From Flavobacterium quisquiliarum (GTDB lineage: Bacteria > Bacteroidota > Bacteroidia > Flavobacteriales > Flavobacteriaceae): a stretch of 64,000 bases of DNA. Under the pieces are notes generated by a model. It was not told the DNA's origin, searched no databases, and was given only the letters and a program-made list of their open reading frames with translations. The DNA is taken from the NCBI RefSeq assembly GCF_019308285.1, contig NZ_WWEM01000010.1, positions 62,001 through 126,000 of the forward strand, in the 5' to 3' direction. Shown one piece after another: positions 34,773-44,653 of this stretch. Positions within the stretch are counted from its first letter, which is position 1; every line of letters begins with the position of its first letter. Position numbers and translations under genes: made by a program.

Positions 34773-35240
34773 ATGACAACATTAAAGGAATTCGTGAAAG
34801 ACGGAAATCAGTATGCCATGAAAAGACAATATGGTTTCGGTTTGTTGGTTGTTGGCGGTATGTTAGCGTTTACAATTGGAGGAATTTATTATAAGAACAC
34901 AGCTGTAATCTGGATTTTTGGAATTCTAACAGTTCTTTGTTTTATTTCAATCTGGTCACAGCGTTTTGTTATAGATTTAGATCAAAATGAATTTAGTATA
35001 AAAAACGGATTGATTAATAAACCTGTTCAGATTCCGTTTTCTGATTTTGTGAATTTTGAATTAGTCAAAATCAAACACTATCTAATAACTACCAATGTCT
35101 GCTTAAATCTTTATTATATGAAAAACAATAAAGAAAAATGTACAGGAATTGCGCAAGCTTTTACCACAAGATCAATCCAGCGATTAATTAATGAAATCAA
35201 TGAAATTGTAAAACTAAATGAACATTCGCGAAAGATATAA
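34773..35240 (+). CDS. Membrane protein with PH-like cytosolic domain
   Basis: A 155-aa protein. Two membrane helices (GFGLLVVGGMLAFTIGGIYY; AVIWIFGILTVLCFISIW) are followed by a small beta domain (RFVIDLDQNEFSIKNG, IPFSDFVNFELVKI) and a C-terminal helix, the arrangement of bacterial PH-like membrane proteins. I use the ATG at 34773, one base after the previous stop; the longer ORF from 34686 would overlap that gene. No function is known. It overlaps the next gene by 23 bases. Confidence 0.6.
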   Translation: MTTLKEFVKDGNQYAMKRQYGFGLLVVGGMLAFTIGGIYYKNTAVIWIFGILTVLCFISIWSQRFVIDLDQNEFSIKNGLINKPVQIPFSDFVNFELVKIKHYLITTNVCLNLYYMKNNKEKCTGIAQAFTTRSIQRLINEINEIVKLNEHSRKI

Positions 35241-35739
35241 TATCGAGGAAACTCAAAATTCATTTTCTTTGTATCCAAATAAAACAACATTAAAGTTGTC
35301 AAAGTGGTTTTTGGCTGGAATTACAGCCTGCATTATCGCTTTACTTTTTTTGGATCATTATTTTGATGATGTGATGCGAGGTGTTATTTATATACTGATA
35401 ATATATTTCGTTTTACACAGTTTATATGATATTCAGATTGGATCAAAAATCCAGTATACTTTTGTAGTTACACAAAATGCAGTTTACAAACAGAGTCCGT
35501 TATTTTCGAAAAAGAAAATAATGAAACTCGATGAAGCTGTTATATTTGTGCAATCAGAAATGGGAAGCTGGTATTATGCTTTAGGAGCTAATAAAAGCCA
35601 CTTTGTGAAAAATTACAGAATAAGTGAAGGATTTAGTTCTGGGCGAAAAAGTTTAGAAATTCAAGCAGCATACGAGAATTTTGTATTACAAAAAATAGAT
35701 AAGCTCATAGATGCGGTACATTTAGAGCTTAAAAACTAA
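35218..35739 (+). CDS. Membrane protein, paralogue-like partner of the previous gene
   Basis: A 173-aa protein with the same general plan as its neighbour: an N-terminal charged segment, two membrane helices (WFLAGITACIIALLFL; GVIYILIIYFVLHSLY) and a beta-rich soluble part (IQYTFVVTQNAVYKQS, EAVIFVQSEMGSWYYALG) with a C-terminal helix. The start codon overlaps the previous gene, implying coupled translation. Family not recognised; a two-subunit membrane complex with the previous protein is plausible. Confidence 0.6.
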   Translation: MNIRERYNIEETQNSFSLYPNKTTLKLSKWFLAGITACIIALLFLDHYFDDVMRGVIYILIIYFVLHSLYDIQIGSKIQYTFVVTQNAVYKQSPLFSKKKIMKLDEAVIFVQSEMGSWYYALGANKSHFVKNYRISEGFSSGRKSLEIQAAYENFVLQKIDKLIDAVHLELKN

Positions 35740-35760
35740 ACCATCTAAAGATAGACTCTC

Positions 35761-36303
35761 ATGAAAACCAAAAGCTTTTTATTTTTAATAGTTTTGATTA
35801 CTGGAATTTCATGTAAACTTACAAATGATAGCCCAGACCAGATTTTTAATACAATTGGATTAAATGCCAATAAAATTCCGTCAAGTTTTGAAAGAGTCTT
35901 TAAAGAATTCCGCCAGCACAAGGCGAATGGAACCTTACAGCTTCCAACAGAAGATGGAAAAAGCATGAAAAAAGCAACCTGTGTTGAAGTGGTAAAATTT
36001 GCTTATGCCAATACTTTTAAAGAAGATATTCGAAGAATAAAAAACTTAAATTCAACAGAAGAAGCAGAACCAATTATAAAAGCTGGAATCGAATTGTTTG
36101 AATATGCAGACGAAATTCAAAATAAAGACTTTATGATGATTGCCCGAATGATTGATGAAGGCAAAAGTGATGAAGAAATAGATGCAGCAGCAAAAGAGCT
36201 TGACGAAACAAAAGGAATGAAACTGGAAGAAAAGTATACTAAAGTAATGGACTTATTACTTCCTTATGCTGATGCAAATGGAGTAGAGTACAATAAATAT
36301 TAG
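35761..36303 (+). CDS. Hypothetical lipoprotein, helical
   Basis: A 180-aa lipoprotein (signal FLFLIVLITGISC, lipid on Cys19). The mature chain is mainly helical and acidic, with EFRQHKANGTLQL, ATCVEVVKFAYANTF and DEGKSDEEIDAAAKELDETKG. I do not recognise a family. It is the last gene of the unit starting at 34322 and is followed eight bases later by a terminator, so it probably works with the secreted and membrane proteins encoded upstream. Confidence 0.6.
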   Translation: MKTKSFLFLIVLITGISCKLTNDSPDQIFNTIGLNANKIPSSFERVFKEFRQHKANGTLQLPTEDGKSMKKATCVEVVKFAYANTFKEDIRRIKNLNSTEEAEPIIKAGIELFEYADEIQNKDFMMIARMIDEGKSDEEIDAAAKELDETKGMKLEEKYTKVMDLLLPYADANGVEYNKY

Positions 36304-36310
36304 AATATTT

Positions 36311-36349
36311 AAAAACGAGTTAGAATCATTAAGAGTTTAACTCGTTTTT
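36311..36349 (+). terminator. Intrinsic terminator
   Basis: AAAAACGAGTTA pairs perfectly with TAACTCGTTTTT over 12 bp around a 15-base loop and ends in a T-rich tail, closing the four-gene envelope operon. Confidence 0.88.
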
Positions 36350-36474
36350 CTTTTATCTAATAAAATAACCATCAAAATAAAATGTAATTCTATAAAAATA
36401 CCTTTCAATATTTCTAAATTGTTAAAAGAAACCTTCAAACTCCTATAAATAGTGACACTTTATAGAATTTAAGT

Positions 36475-36482
36475 TAAATTTG
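36475..36482 (+). promoter_or_regulatory. -7 element (TAAATTTG) touching a GTG start
   Basis: TAAATTTG fits the consensus and ends only four bases before the GTG at 36487, so transcription would begin almost at the start codon. Confidence 0.5.
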
Positions 36483-36486
36483 CCTC

Positions 36487-36864
36487 GTGCGAAAACAAAT
36501 TGTCTACATATTTATTTTTCTAATAGCTTCAAACAGCAGTTTTGTACAGCAGTTTTATAAACTGCCTGTATTAATTCAGCACTTTGAAGAGCACAAACAA
36601 TTAATGGATTTAAGTTTTATGGATTTCTTATCCATGCACTATTGGGGAGAAGACTTAAATGACAATGATGGAGACCGTGATATGCAGCTGCCATTTAAAA
36701 CAATCAGCAGCAGTTCGTTTCACTTTGTATTTATTTTAGACGACAAAGATTTATTGCCACTTCCTTTCAATCCAGAATTACCACAATTAAAAATACCAAC
36801 TTACAGATCTGATCTTCATTCAGATCCAAACTTGCTTTCTTTATTCCGACCTCCGGTAGCATAA
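36487..36864 (+). CDS. Small exported protein upstream of the metal pump, GTG start
   Basis: A 125-aa protein with an N-terminal hydrophobic segment (IVYIFIFLIASNSSFVQQ) and a short mature domain containing EEHKQLMDLSFMDFLSMHYWGEDLNDNDGDRDMQLPFK and a Pro-rich C-terminus. Histidines and acidic residues are frequent, which would suit metal binding; similar small proteins precede CusA/CzcA-type pumps in Bacteroidetes. The only start that includes the signal is a GTG at 36487, which coincides with the expected transcription start. Co-expression with the pump 78 bases downstream is likely. Confidence 0.65.
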   Translation: MRKQIVYIFIFLIASNSSFVQQFYKLPVLIQHFEEHKQLMDLSFMDFLSMHYWGEDLNDNDGDRDMQLPFKTISSSSFHFVFILDDKDLLPLPFNPELPQLKIPTYRSDLHSDPNLLSLFRPPVA

Positions 36865-36941
36865 ATTAATTTATAATTTTTTTGCTGTGGCTGAGACTTC
36901 ACGTTTTGGTCGCTCATTTATTATTTTTTAATTAATACAAT

Positions 36942-39900
36942 ATGCTTAATAAAGTAATTCAGTTCTCAGTTAAGAACAAACTGGCAATTGGAATCTTTAC
37001 ACTGCTGTGGATTATCTACGGTGTGTATGAGGTTACCCAATTACCAATTGATGCAGTGCCGGACATCACAAACAATCAGGTGCAAATTATTACTACAGCG
37101 CCTTCACTTGGTGCTGAAGACGTAGAAAGACTAATCACTTTCCCAATAGAACAAGCCATTAGCAATATTCCGCATCTTAAAGAAAGCAGGAGTATTTCGC
37201 GTTTCGGACTTTCATTAGTCAGCGTAGTTTTTGAAGACGATGCCGATGTGTATTGGGCAAGACAGCAGATAACAGAAAGACTCCAGCAAGTAGAAATCGA
37301 CCGAAATGCTAACAGACCCGAAATGGCTCCGGTTACAACTGGTTTAGGAGAAATCTATCAATATGTTTTAAAACCAAAACCGGGTTTTGAAGAAAAATAT
37401 TCTTTAGAAGATTTAAGAACAATTCAGGATTGGACAATCAGAAGACAGCTTTTAGGAACTGCTGGAATTGCTGATGTTTCGACTTTTGGAGGGAAATTAA
37501 AACAGTATGAAATTGCTGTAAACCCTGCGAGATTGAAAGCGCAAAATCTAACCATTAGTGAAGTTTTTACTGCTTTAAACAGCAGCAACGAAAATACTGG
37601 TGGTGCGTATATTGAAAAAGGCCCAACTGTATCTTACATCAGAAGTACAGGTTTAGCGAAAAGCATTAAAGATATTGAAAACATTGTAGTGAAAAGCACT
37701 CAAGGTGGTCTTCCAATTTTAGTAAAAGATATTGCTGATGTTAAAATTTCTTCCGCCATTCGTTACGGCGCATTAACTACAGATGAGTTTGGAGAATCTG
37801 TCGGAGGTATCGTAATGATGCTAAAAGGAGAAAACGCCAATAATGTTATTGTTAATGTAAAAGACAAAATCGCCGAAATCGAAAAAATCCTTCCAGAAGG
37901 TTTAAAAATCGAACCATTTCTAGACAGAACCAAAATGGTAGACAACGCCATTGGAACTGTCGAAAAGAACTTAATTGAAGGTGCTTTGATTGTCGTTCTG
38001 ATTTTAGTTTTATTCCTCGGAAATCTTAGAGCCGGATTTATTGTGGCTTCGGTTATACCATTAGCCATGCTTTTTGCCATTATTATGATGAATACTTTTG
38101 GCGTAAGCGGTAACTTAATGAGTCTTGGCGCATTGGATTTCGGATTAATAGTCGATGGAGCTGTAATTATTGTAGAAGCAATTCTGCATCATCTACATAG
38201 TTCTAAAAAGTACAAAGCAATAGATTCTATTTCGCAGGACGAAATGGATAAAGAAGTCACAGGATCTGCCACACGTATGATGAATGCCGCCGTTTTTGGG
38301 CAAATCATCATATTGATTGTTTATCTGCCGATTCTTTCGTTGCAGGGAATTGAAGGTAAAATGTTTAAACCAATGGCGCAGACAGTTGCTTTTGCCATTT
38401 TGGGAGCTTTTATTCTGTCGCTTACTTATGTGCCAATGGTCAGCGCTTTATTTCTAAGTAAAAAAATAAGTCATAAAAAGAATCTTTCAGACCGAATTAT
38501 GGAAAGATTAGAAAATGCTTACGAAGGCTGGCTTACCAAAGCTTTAGGAATTAGAAAAGCTATTGTTATTTCAGCTTTTGTGCTTTTCGGAATAGCGGTT
38601 GTTTTGTTTGGAAGAATGGGAGGAGAATTCATTCCACAGTTGGAAGAAGGAGATTTTGCAGTTGAAACTCGATTGTTATTAGGAACCAACCTTTCTACGA
38701 CAACTGAAACTATTGAGAAAATTTCAAGAGAATTAAAGAAAGAATTTCCCGAAGTACAGCAAGTAGTTTCCAGAATTGGAAGTGCCGAAATCCCGACCGA
38801 TCCAATGCCAATTGAAGGAGGGGATATGATTATTGTTTTAAAAGATAAATCAGAATGGACAAGTGCTTCTTCGTTTCCTGAATTAGCCGATAAAATGACT
38901 AAGACTGTTAAACGAATTGCACCTGGAGTGACAACTGGTTTTCAGTTTCCTGTTCAAATGCGTTTTAACGAATTAATGACAGGAGCAAAGCAGGATTTGG
39001 TTTGTAAGATTTATGGAGAAGATTTACAGAAACTCTCAGAATATGCCGAAAAGTTAGGCGCAATTAGCAAAACTGTTCAAGGTGCAGCCGATCTTTATGT
39101 AGAAAAAGTAACCGGAATGCCACAGATCGTGATCGATTATAATTGGGCAGAAATGGCAAAATACGGTTTACGAGTTGCCGATGTAAATGCTACGATTAAC
39201 GCCGCCTTTGCAGGGGCCGTTGCGGGAAGCATTTATGAAGGAGAAAAACGTTTCGATATGGTTGTACGTGTGGAAGACAATGGCAGAAAAGGAATTGAAG
39301 ATGTTCGTAATCTGTTAATTGCAACTCCTTCAGGTATGCAGATTCCGCTTTATCAAGTAGCAAAAGTAGATGAAGTGGAAGGCCCAAATCAGATTCAACG
39401 TGAAAATGCAAAAAGGAGAATCATCGTTGGATTTAATGTTCGAGGTAGAGATGTCCAGTCTATTGTAGAAGAATTACAACAGAAGGTCAATAAACAGATC
39501 AAATTTGATCCAGGTTATTATATTACTTACGGTGGTGCTTTTGAGAATTTACAGCAGGCAAAAGCAAGATTGGGAGTTGCTGTTCCAGCTGCTTTATTAA
39601 TGATTTTCGCTTTGTTGTATTTTGCCTTTAGATCATTTAAAGAAGGAATTATCATTTTTACCGCTATTCCGTTATCTGCAATTGGAGGTGTTTTTGCCTT
39701 AGTTATGCGAGACATGCCATTTAGTATTTCCGCAGGAGTTGGTTTTATTGCGCTTTTTGGAGTTGCGGTATTAAACGGAATTGTATTAATCTCTGAATTC
39801 AATAGAATACAAAAACAGGGCGAAATCACAAATCCTTTTGATATTATCCTTTTAGGAACCAAAAATAGATTACGTCCTGTTTTAATGACTGCGGCGGTTG

Positions 39901-41318
39901 CTTCGCTAGGATTTCTTCCAATGGCATTGAGCAACGGAGCAGGAGCAGAGGTACAGCGTCCGCTAGCAACTGTCGTGATCGGCGGATTGGTAACCGCTAC
40001 ACTTTTAACGCTTTTTGTACTTCCTGCTATTTATTTGATGACCTATCACGCTAAAGGATTTTCTAAAAAAAGAAAAAAACACATGAATAATCTAACCATT
40101 TTATTAGGCGTTCTTTTTATTGGTAACATGGCAAATGCGCAGCAATTACCAATTTCGCTTGACGAATCGATTTCGATTGCCATTCAGAATAACAGAACAG
40201 TTAAATCGGCTAAGTTGAACGAGCAGTCCAAAAGTCATTTGCAAAAAACGGGGTATAATCTTCCGCAGACACAAATCGATGCCGATTACGGTCAGTTTAA
40301 TAGTGCTCAAAAAGATACTAGATTTGGAATCAGTCAGACTTTTGCTTTTCCCACTGTTTACAGCAATCAGAAAAAAGCACTTCAGGCAGATTTTAATAAA
40401 GCCAAGACAGAAGTGCAGCTGACTTCTCAGGAAATTAAAACTAGAGTCAGAAATATTTATTACGATTATTTATGGCTTCAAAGTAAAAGAGAACTTTTAG
40501 TCTATGCCGATTCGATTTACCGAATTATGGAAAAGAAATCGGATTTGAGATTTAAAGCAGGAGAAGCAAATGTTTTAGAAAAAAGTGCTTCACAATCTGC
40601 CCGACAATTTTACAGCAATCAGCTGGTAATGGTAAATCGTGATATAGAAATTGCTTTAAATTCATTTAATGCGATTCTTCAGGATAAAGTTGAATATGCT
40701 CCTAAAAATGAAAAATCAAAAGCGGTTTTAAATCAGTCTTTAGTTGAAAATCTGAAAGCAGAAAATCTACCTATTGTACAGCGTTCACAATATGAATCGG
40801 AAGCAGCAAAATGGAGATGGAAAACCGAAAGTGCCAAACTGCTTCCTGAAATCACTTTAGGTTATAATAATTTGAGTATTATCGGGACTCAAACTAATGC
40901 TTCAGGTCAGGAAGTTTATTATGATAGTTCACAAAGATTTAATTACATCAATGCTGGTTTGTCTATTCCAATTTTCTTTACGAGTCAGTCTGAACGCAAA
41001 CGTGCCGCAAAAGCAGAATACGAAAGTTATGAAGCACTTTCCGAAGCCGCTAAAATTGAAGTGAAAACTGCTATTGAGAATGCGGATAGGGAAGTGAAAA
41101 AGTATCAGGAAAGTTTAGAGTATTATGAAAAAGAAGGATTAAAAAATGCTCAAACGATTATCGAAGCTTCAAGTAGTCAGCTTTACAATGGAGATATTGA
41201 TTATCTGCAGTGGGTTTTGGTCGTAAATCAAGCCATTACAATTAAAAGTGAATATCTAGACGCATTGAACGCTTACAACAAAGCAGTTGTTACACTGCAG
41301 AATCTTAATAATATTTAA
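36942..41318 (+). CDS. CusA/CzcA heavy-metal RND pump fused to a TolC-like outer membrane factor
   Basis: A 1458-aa fusion. Residues 1-1040 are a complete heavy-metal efflux RND protein (VTQLPIDAVPDITNNQVQI near the N-terminus, twelve membrane helices, GLIVDGAVIIVE in helix 4 and a C-terminal TAAVASLGFLPMA stretch). From residue 1048 the chain restarts as a signal-peptide-like segment (LTILLGVLFIGNMANAQ) and a TolC/OEP-type coiled-coil domain to the end (DESISIAIQNN, LNAYNKAVVTLQNL). Proteins of this fused kind occur in Bacteroidetes. The substrate is probably Cu, Ag, Co, Zn or Cd; which one cannot be read. Confidence 0.9.
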   Translation: MLNKVIQFSVKNKLAIGIFTLLWIIYGVYEVTQLPIDAVPDITNNQVQIITTAPSLGAEDVERLITFPIEQAISNIPHLKESRSISRFGLSLVSVVFEDDADVYWARQQITERLQQVEIDRNANRPEMAPVTTGLGEIYQYVLKPKPGFEEKYSLEDLRTIQDWTIRRQLLGTAGIADVSTFGGKLKQYEIAVNPARLKAQNLTISEVFTALNSSNENTGGAYIEKGPTVSYIRSTGLAKSIKDIENIVVKSTQGGLPILVKDIADVKISSAIRYGALTTDEFGESVGGIVMMLKGENANNVIVNVKDKIAEIEKILPEGLKIEPFLDRTKMVDNAIGTVEKNLIEGALIVVLILVLFLGNLRAGFIVASVIPLAMLFAIIMMNTFGVSGNLMSLGALDFGLIVDGAVIIVEAILHHLHSSKKYKAIDSISQDEMDKEVTGSATRMMNAAVFGQIIILIVYLPILSLQGIEGKMFKPMAQTVAFAILGAFILSLTYVPMVSALFLSKKISHKKNLSDRIMERLENAYEGWLTKALGIRKAIVISAFVLFGIAVVLFGRMGGEFIPQLEEGDFAVETRLLLGTNLSTTTETIEKISRELKKEFPEVQQVVSRIGSAEIPTDPMPIEGGDMIIVLKDKSEWTSASSFPELADKMTKTVKRIAPGVTTGFQFPVQMRFNELMTGAKQDLVCKIYGEDLQKLSEYAEKLGAISKTVQGAADLYVEKVTGMPQIVIDYNWAEMAKYGLRVADVNATINAAFAGAVAGSIYEGEKRFDMVVRVEDNGRKGIEDVRNLLIATPSGMQIPLYQVAKVDEVEGPNQIQRENAKRRIIVGFNVRGRDVQSIVEELQQKVNKQIKFDPGYYITYGGAFENLQQAKARLGVAVPAALLMIFALLYFAFRSFKEGIIIFTAIPLSAIGGVFALVMRDMPFSISAGVGFIALFGVAVLNGIVLISEFNRIQKQGEITNPFDIILLGTKNRLRPVLMTAAVASLGFLPMALSNGAGAEVQRPLATVVIGGLVTATLLTLFVLPAIYLMTYHAKGFSKKRKKHMNNLTILLGVLFIGNMANAQQLPISLDESISIAIQNNRTVKSAKLNEQSKSHLQKTGYNLPQTQIDADYGQFNSAQKDTRFGISQTFAFPTVYSNQKKALQADFNKAKTEVQLTSQEIKTRVRNIYYDYLWLQSKRELLVYADSIYRIMEKKSDLRFKAGEANVLEKSASQSARQFYSNQLVMVNRDIEIALNSFNAILQDKVEYAPKNEKSKAVLNQSLVENLKAENLPIVQRSQYESEAAKWRWKTESAKLLPEITLGYNNLSIIGTQTNASGQEVYYDSSQRFNYINAGLSIPIFFTSQSERKRAAKAEYESYEALSEAAKIEVKTAIENADREVKKYQESLEYYEKEGLKNAQTIIEASSSQLYNGDIDYLQWVLVVNQAITIKSEYLDALNAYNKAVVTLQNLNNI

Positions 41319-41319
41319 A

Positions 41320-42450
41320 ATGAAAAAATATATAGCAGCGTTTGCAGGCGCATTAGTATTGTTTTCTTGCGGAAAGAAACAAAATGAAGAAAATAAAAAT
41401 GCTGAAGTGAAGAGTATTAATATTATAAAATTGACCAGCGAACAAATCAAAAATGCTGATTTACAAACTGGAAATCCGACGCTTCAAAATGTAAAAGAGA
41501 TTCTACAGCTTCAAGGAACGGTAACAGTGCCTCCAAAAAGTGTGGTCAGTATCAGTATTCCGTTAGGCGGATATGTAAAAAGTACGAATTTAATTGCGGG
41601 AATGAATGTGCAAAAAGGACAGGTTTTAGCCGTTTTAGAAGACATGCAGTTTATCGAATTGCAGCAGGATTATCTTATGGCAAAAGAAAAGTTTGAACTG
41701 GCTCAAAATGAATACAAAAGACAAAAAGAACTTAATGCAAGTAAGGCCAGCAGTGATAAAGTTTTAGAACAGATTACAACCGAAACACGTACACAGCGTA
41801 TTACAATGTCTTCTTTGGAACATAAACTAACTTTATTAGGAATCAATGTAAAGAAACTGAATGTTTCAACAATCAGCAATACAGTTAAAGTAGTTTCGCC
41901 TATTAATGGATTGGTTTCAAAAGTAAATGTGAACGTTGGAAAATATGTAAACCCAACCGATATGCTTTTTGAATTGATTGATAAAAAGGATATTGTATTG
42001 ACTTTAAATGCCTTTGAGAAAGATGTTGCTTCTTTATCAATCGGTCAAACGGTTATGGCTTTTGCAAATAATTCGGATGCAAAAAAATACCCAGCCAAAA
42101 TTGCTTTTATCAATCAAAGTTTAAACGGAGATAGAGCAGCAGAAATTATTTGTAAAGTTAATACTTATAATCCAGCTCTTTTGCCAGGTTTATTTATAAA
42201 TGCGGAAGTCGAAGTAGAAAATCAAAAAGCTTTAACGGTTCCTGAAGATGCTGTAGTGCGTTGGCAGGGTAAGTTTTTTGTTTTTACAGCCCTTGGAAAT
42301 AATCAGTTTCAAATGGTAGAAGTAAAAGCTGGAGTTAAAAACGAAGGTTTCTGCCAGATTACTTCAAACGAGTTGGATAATTCTTCAAAAATAGTTGTAA
42401 AAAATGCCTACACTTTATTGATGTCTGCGATGAATAATGACGAACAATAA
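41320..42450 (+). CDS. RND periplasmic adaptor lipoprotein (CusB/CzcB type)
   Basis: A 376-aa membrane fusion protein. The start at 41320, one base after the pump stop, gives a lipoprotein signal (FAGALVLFSC, Cys17). Barrel-sandwich halves IPLGGYVKSTNLIAGMNVQKGQVLAVLED and VVSPINGLVSKVNVNVGKYV flank a helical hairpin (about 115-175), followed by a beta-barrel domain and membrane-proximal strands (VPEDAVVRWQGKFFVF). With the preceding fusion it makes a complete three-part efflux complex from only two genes. Confidence 0.92.
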   Translation: MKKYIAAFAGALVLFSCGKKQNEENKNAEVKSINIIKLTSEQIKNADLQTGNPTLQNVKEILQLQGTVTVPPKSVVSISIPLGGYVKSTNLIAGMNVQKGQVLAVLEDMQFIELQQDYLMAKEKFELAQNEYKRQKELNASKASSDKVLEQITTETRTQRITMSSLEHKLTLLGINVKKLNVSTISNTVKVVSPINGLVSKVNVNVGKYVNPTDMLFELIDKKDIVLTLNAFEKDVASLSIGQTVMAFANNSDAKKYPAKIAFINQSLNGDRAAEIICKVNTYNPALLPGLFINAEVEVENQKALTVPEDAVVRWQGKFFVFTALGNNQFQMVEVKAGVKNEGFCQITSNELDNSSKIVVKNAYTLLMSAMNNDEQ

Positions 42451-42487
42451 TGCTTAATTTCTGATTGCAAATTTAGAGTTAAACAAG

Positions 42488-42522
42488 AAAACCCAGTGAA
42501 ATTTTAGTTTTACTGGGTTTTT
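42488..42522. terminator. Intrinsic terminator between convergent genes
   Basis: AAAACCCAGT pairs with ACTGGGTTTT over 10 bp; a G-T and two A-T pairs extend it. It lies between the adaptor stop and the oleate hydratase stop and ends in T on the plus strand. Confidence 0.82.
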
Positions 42523-42577
42523 AATTTATTATTTTAGATAAATATTTATAAACAATTTAAATAAAATGATTTAATGA

Positions 42578-44524
42578 TTAATCTTTTATTCCTTTTATCC
42601 AATCTTTAAATCGGTTAACCTGTTCCGAAAAGAAAGATTCATGTTCTTCCTTATCTTCTTCAATGGGCGGTAAAACATGTTCAAAATAAGTGCCTCGTAA
42701 AACTTTATGCAGAATGCCTTCGCCTAAAAACGCTTTTCCATCATTAAGCGTTCGCACTGCTTTCAATAAATGTCGAATATCATATTGCAGCGGATTAATA
42801 TCTGGAACTTGTTTGTTTAAATTCAACAATTTGTAAACCGCAATTCTAGCCGTTCTAATCGAACTTTCCATTGTAAATACCACATCGTTATTCGTTTCTA
42901 CAAATTGTCCGATTAAGCCAAGATTTTTGCATCCTTCGGGCACAACTCTCGGACGGTCGCCTTTTGCCCTCGGCATAAACATCGAAGTGATGTAAGGCAT
43001 AAAAGCGGTTCGCACAATGGTGTTTTCTATAATATTATCTAGTTTATCTAAAATTCCGAGATGGAAAGATAATTCAGTTAAAATCTCATCTCCAGTACAT
43101 TCGGGCATTACTTTTTTAATGTAATTCCCAGGTTTATCCATAAACAAGGCATAAACCCAAAGCACTAAAATATCATCTGGCTGATCTGGAAAATGCGGTT
43201 GTCTGTTACAGGTAAAACTCATTAACCAATTAGAATCAGTAATAGTAATAATTCCTCCTGTTACTGTTTTGCCGGAATACGGGTCGTTTACAGAATATTC
43301 TTTTAGTTTTTCTACAAAAGCAGAAGGCCTGCAAGTCAGCGTAACCGATTCCCAAGATGATTTCTCGATATTAGTGCAGAATTTTTCTGGTTTTCCAAAA
43401 ATAGGAGATTTCGCGGCTAAGTTTTTCCATAACATCCATCCAGGACTTTTACCGCTGGTAGAGTTGTCAATACCAATAATAGGAGCAGTTTTATTGTCTC
43501 CATAGAAAGTATCTTCGGTCATTGAACCTGTGGTAACAATTACAAAATCATCTTTGCCAATTGGAGTTCTATTTTCTTTGCCTTCATGCTCTGTAATAAT
43601 TCCTTCAACGACTTTACCTTCAGTATTACTTTGGATGACTAAATCTTTGATCAGTGTATGAAATTTGATATTGACACCTTTTTCTTCAAGGAATTTTCGC
43701 AGTGGTGTAACAAAAGTATCATACTGATTGTACTTAGGAAATACTAATGAAGAAAGATCATTTAATCCATCAATTGCATGAAGAAATCTATGCATATACA
43801 ATTTTAGTTCTAATAAACTATGCCAGTTTTCAAAAGCAAACATGGTTCTCCAAAACGTCCAGAAATTGCTTTCTAAAAATGATTCACTGAAATAATCTTC
43901 TATAGTCAAGTCGTCTAGTTCGTCTTTTCTTTTCAACAGCAATTTTACAATTGCTAGTTGATCTTTTTTATTCAAACCAAATTTGCTAAAATCTTTTATT
44001 TCTCCGTTTTTATGAATTAACCTTGCTTTAGAATAATTCGAATCGTTATCATTAATCAATCGATATTCGTCTAAAACAGTGTAGGGTGGAGGCAGTTCTA
44101 AAGCTGGAATATCCTGAAAAATATCCCATAGATTTTCGTAGGTCATATCCATTTCACGACCGCCGCGAATCATATAACCCTCTTTGGGATTTCCTGAGCC
44201 ATCGAGTGAACCACCATCAATATGAAGCTGTTCCAGAAAAGTGATGTTTTTGGCAGGAATTCGACCATCTCGAATAAAATAGTAGGCAGCTGCCATTCCA
44301 GCAATACCGCTTCCTACAATATAGATTTTGCTGTTTTCATGCGATTTTAAAGGAATTCCAATATTACGTTGGTAGTTTCCAATCTGATCTGAAAACGGCA
44401 TTGATTTTTCGGGGGTGTTTAACTGTGTTTCTGTGCTCGAATCTGGTTCGTGATTAACATTTCCGTAGGTTGTAGAGTTGTTTAGGACTTTGTCAAATTT
44501 TGATGTAATATTCTTCATTTTCAA
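42578..44524 (-). CDS. Oleate hydratase
   Basis: A 648-aa FAD protein of the oleate hydratase (myosin-cross-reactive antigen) family, which adds water to the cis-9 double bond of oleic acid to give 10-hydroxystearate. The FAD motif [17 protein letters not shown] is at about residue 62, followed by the family signature [32 protein letters not shown] and late motifs [17 protein letters not shown] and [21 protein letters not shown]. Length is typical for the larger members. It is a single gene. It probably detoxifies or modifies host or membrane unsaturated fatty acids. Confidence 0.95.
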   Translation of the reverse strand: MKMKNITSKFDKVLNNSTTYGNVNHEPDSSTETQLNTPEKSMPFSDQIGNYQRNIGIPLKSHENSKIYIVGSGIAGMAAAYYFIRDGRIPAKNITFLEQLHIDGGSLDGSGNPKEGYMIRGGREMDMTYENLWDIFQDIPALELPPPYTVLDEYRLINDNDSNYSKARLIHKNGEIKDFSKFGLNKKDQLAIVKLLLKRKDELDDLTIEDYFSESFLESNFWTFWRTMFAFENWHSLLELKLYMHRFLHAIDGLNDLSSLVFPKYNQYDTFVTPLRKFLEEKGVNIKFHTLIKDLVIQSNTEGKVVEGIITEHEGKENRTPIGKDDFVIVTTGSMTEDTFYGDNKTAPIIGIDNSTSGKSPGWMLWKNLAAKSPIFGKPEKFCTNIEKSSWESVTLTCRPSAFVEKLKEYSVNDPYSGKTVTGGIITITDSNWLMSFTCNRQPHFPDQPDDILVLWVYALFMDKPGNYIKKVMPECTGDEILTELSFHLGILDKLDNIIENTIVRTAFMPYITSMFMPRAKGDRPRVVPEGCKNLGLIGQFVETNNDVVFTMESSIRTARIAVYKLLNLNKQVPDINPLQYDIRHLLKAVRTLNDGKAFLGEGILHKVLRGTYFEHVLPPIEEDKEEHESFFSEQVNRFKDWIKGIKD

Positions 44525-44653
44525 AGCTTTAGAAGTTAATTCAACTAATGTAAGCTTAAAATTTGAAAGATAATTCTTTTATTTTTGAGAATATATTCGT
44601 ATAATTTATTGATTGTTAATTAGATATGATTTTAAATTTATCCGAATGTTATC

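Noticed and set aside
36942..41318. Frameshift or assembly error joining the pump and outer membrane genes
   Set aside because: The frame is open and continuous across the joint, and similar fusions are known in Bacteroidetes, so a natural fusion is more likely.
41287..41319. Longer start for the RND adaptor
   Set aside because: It would destroy the lipoprotein signal; the ATG at 41320 is one base after the pump stop.
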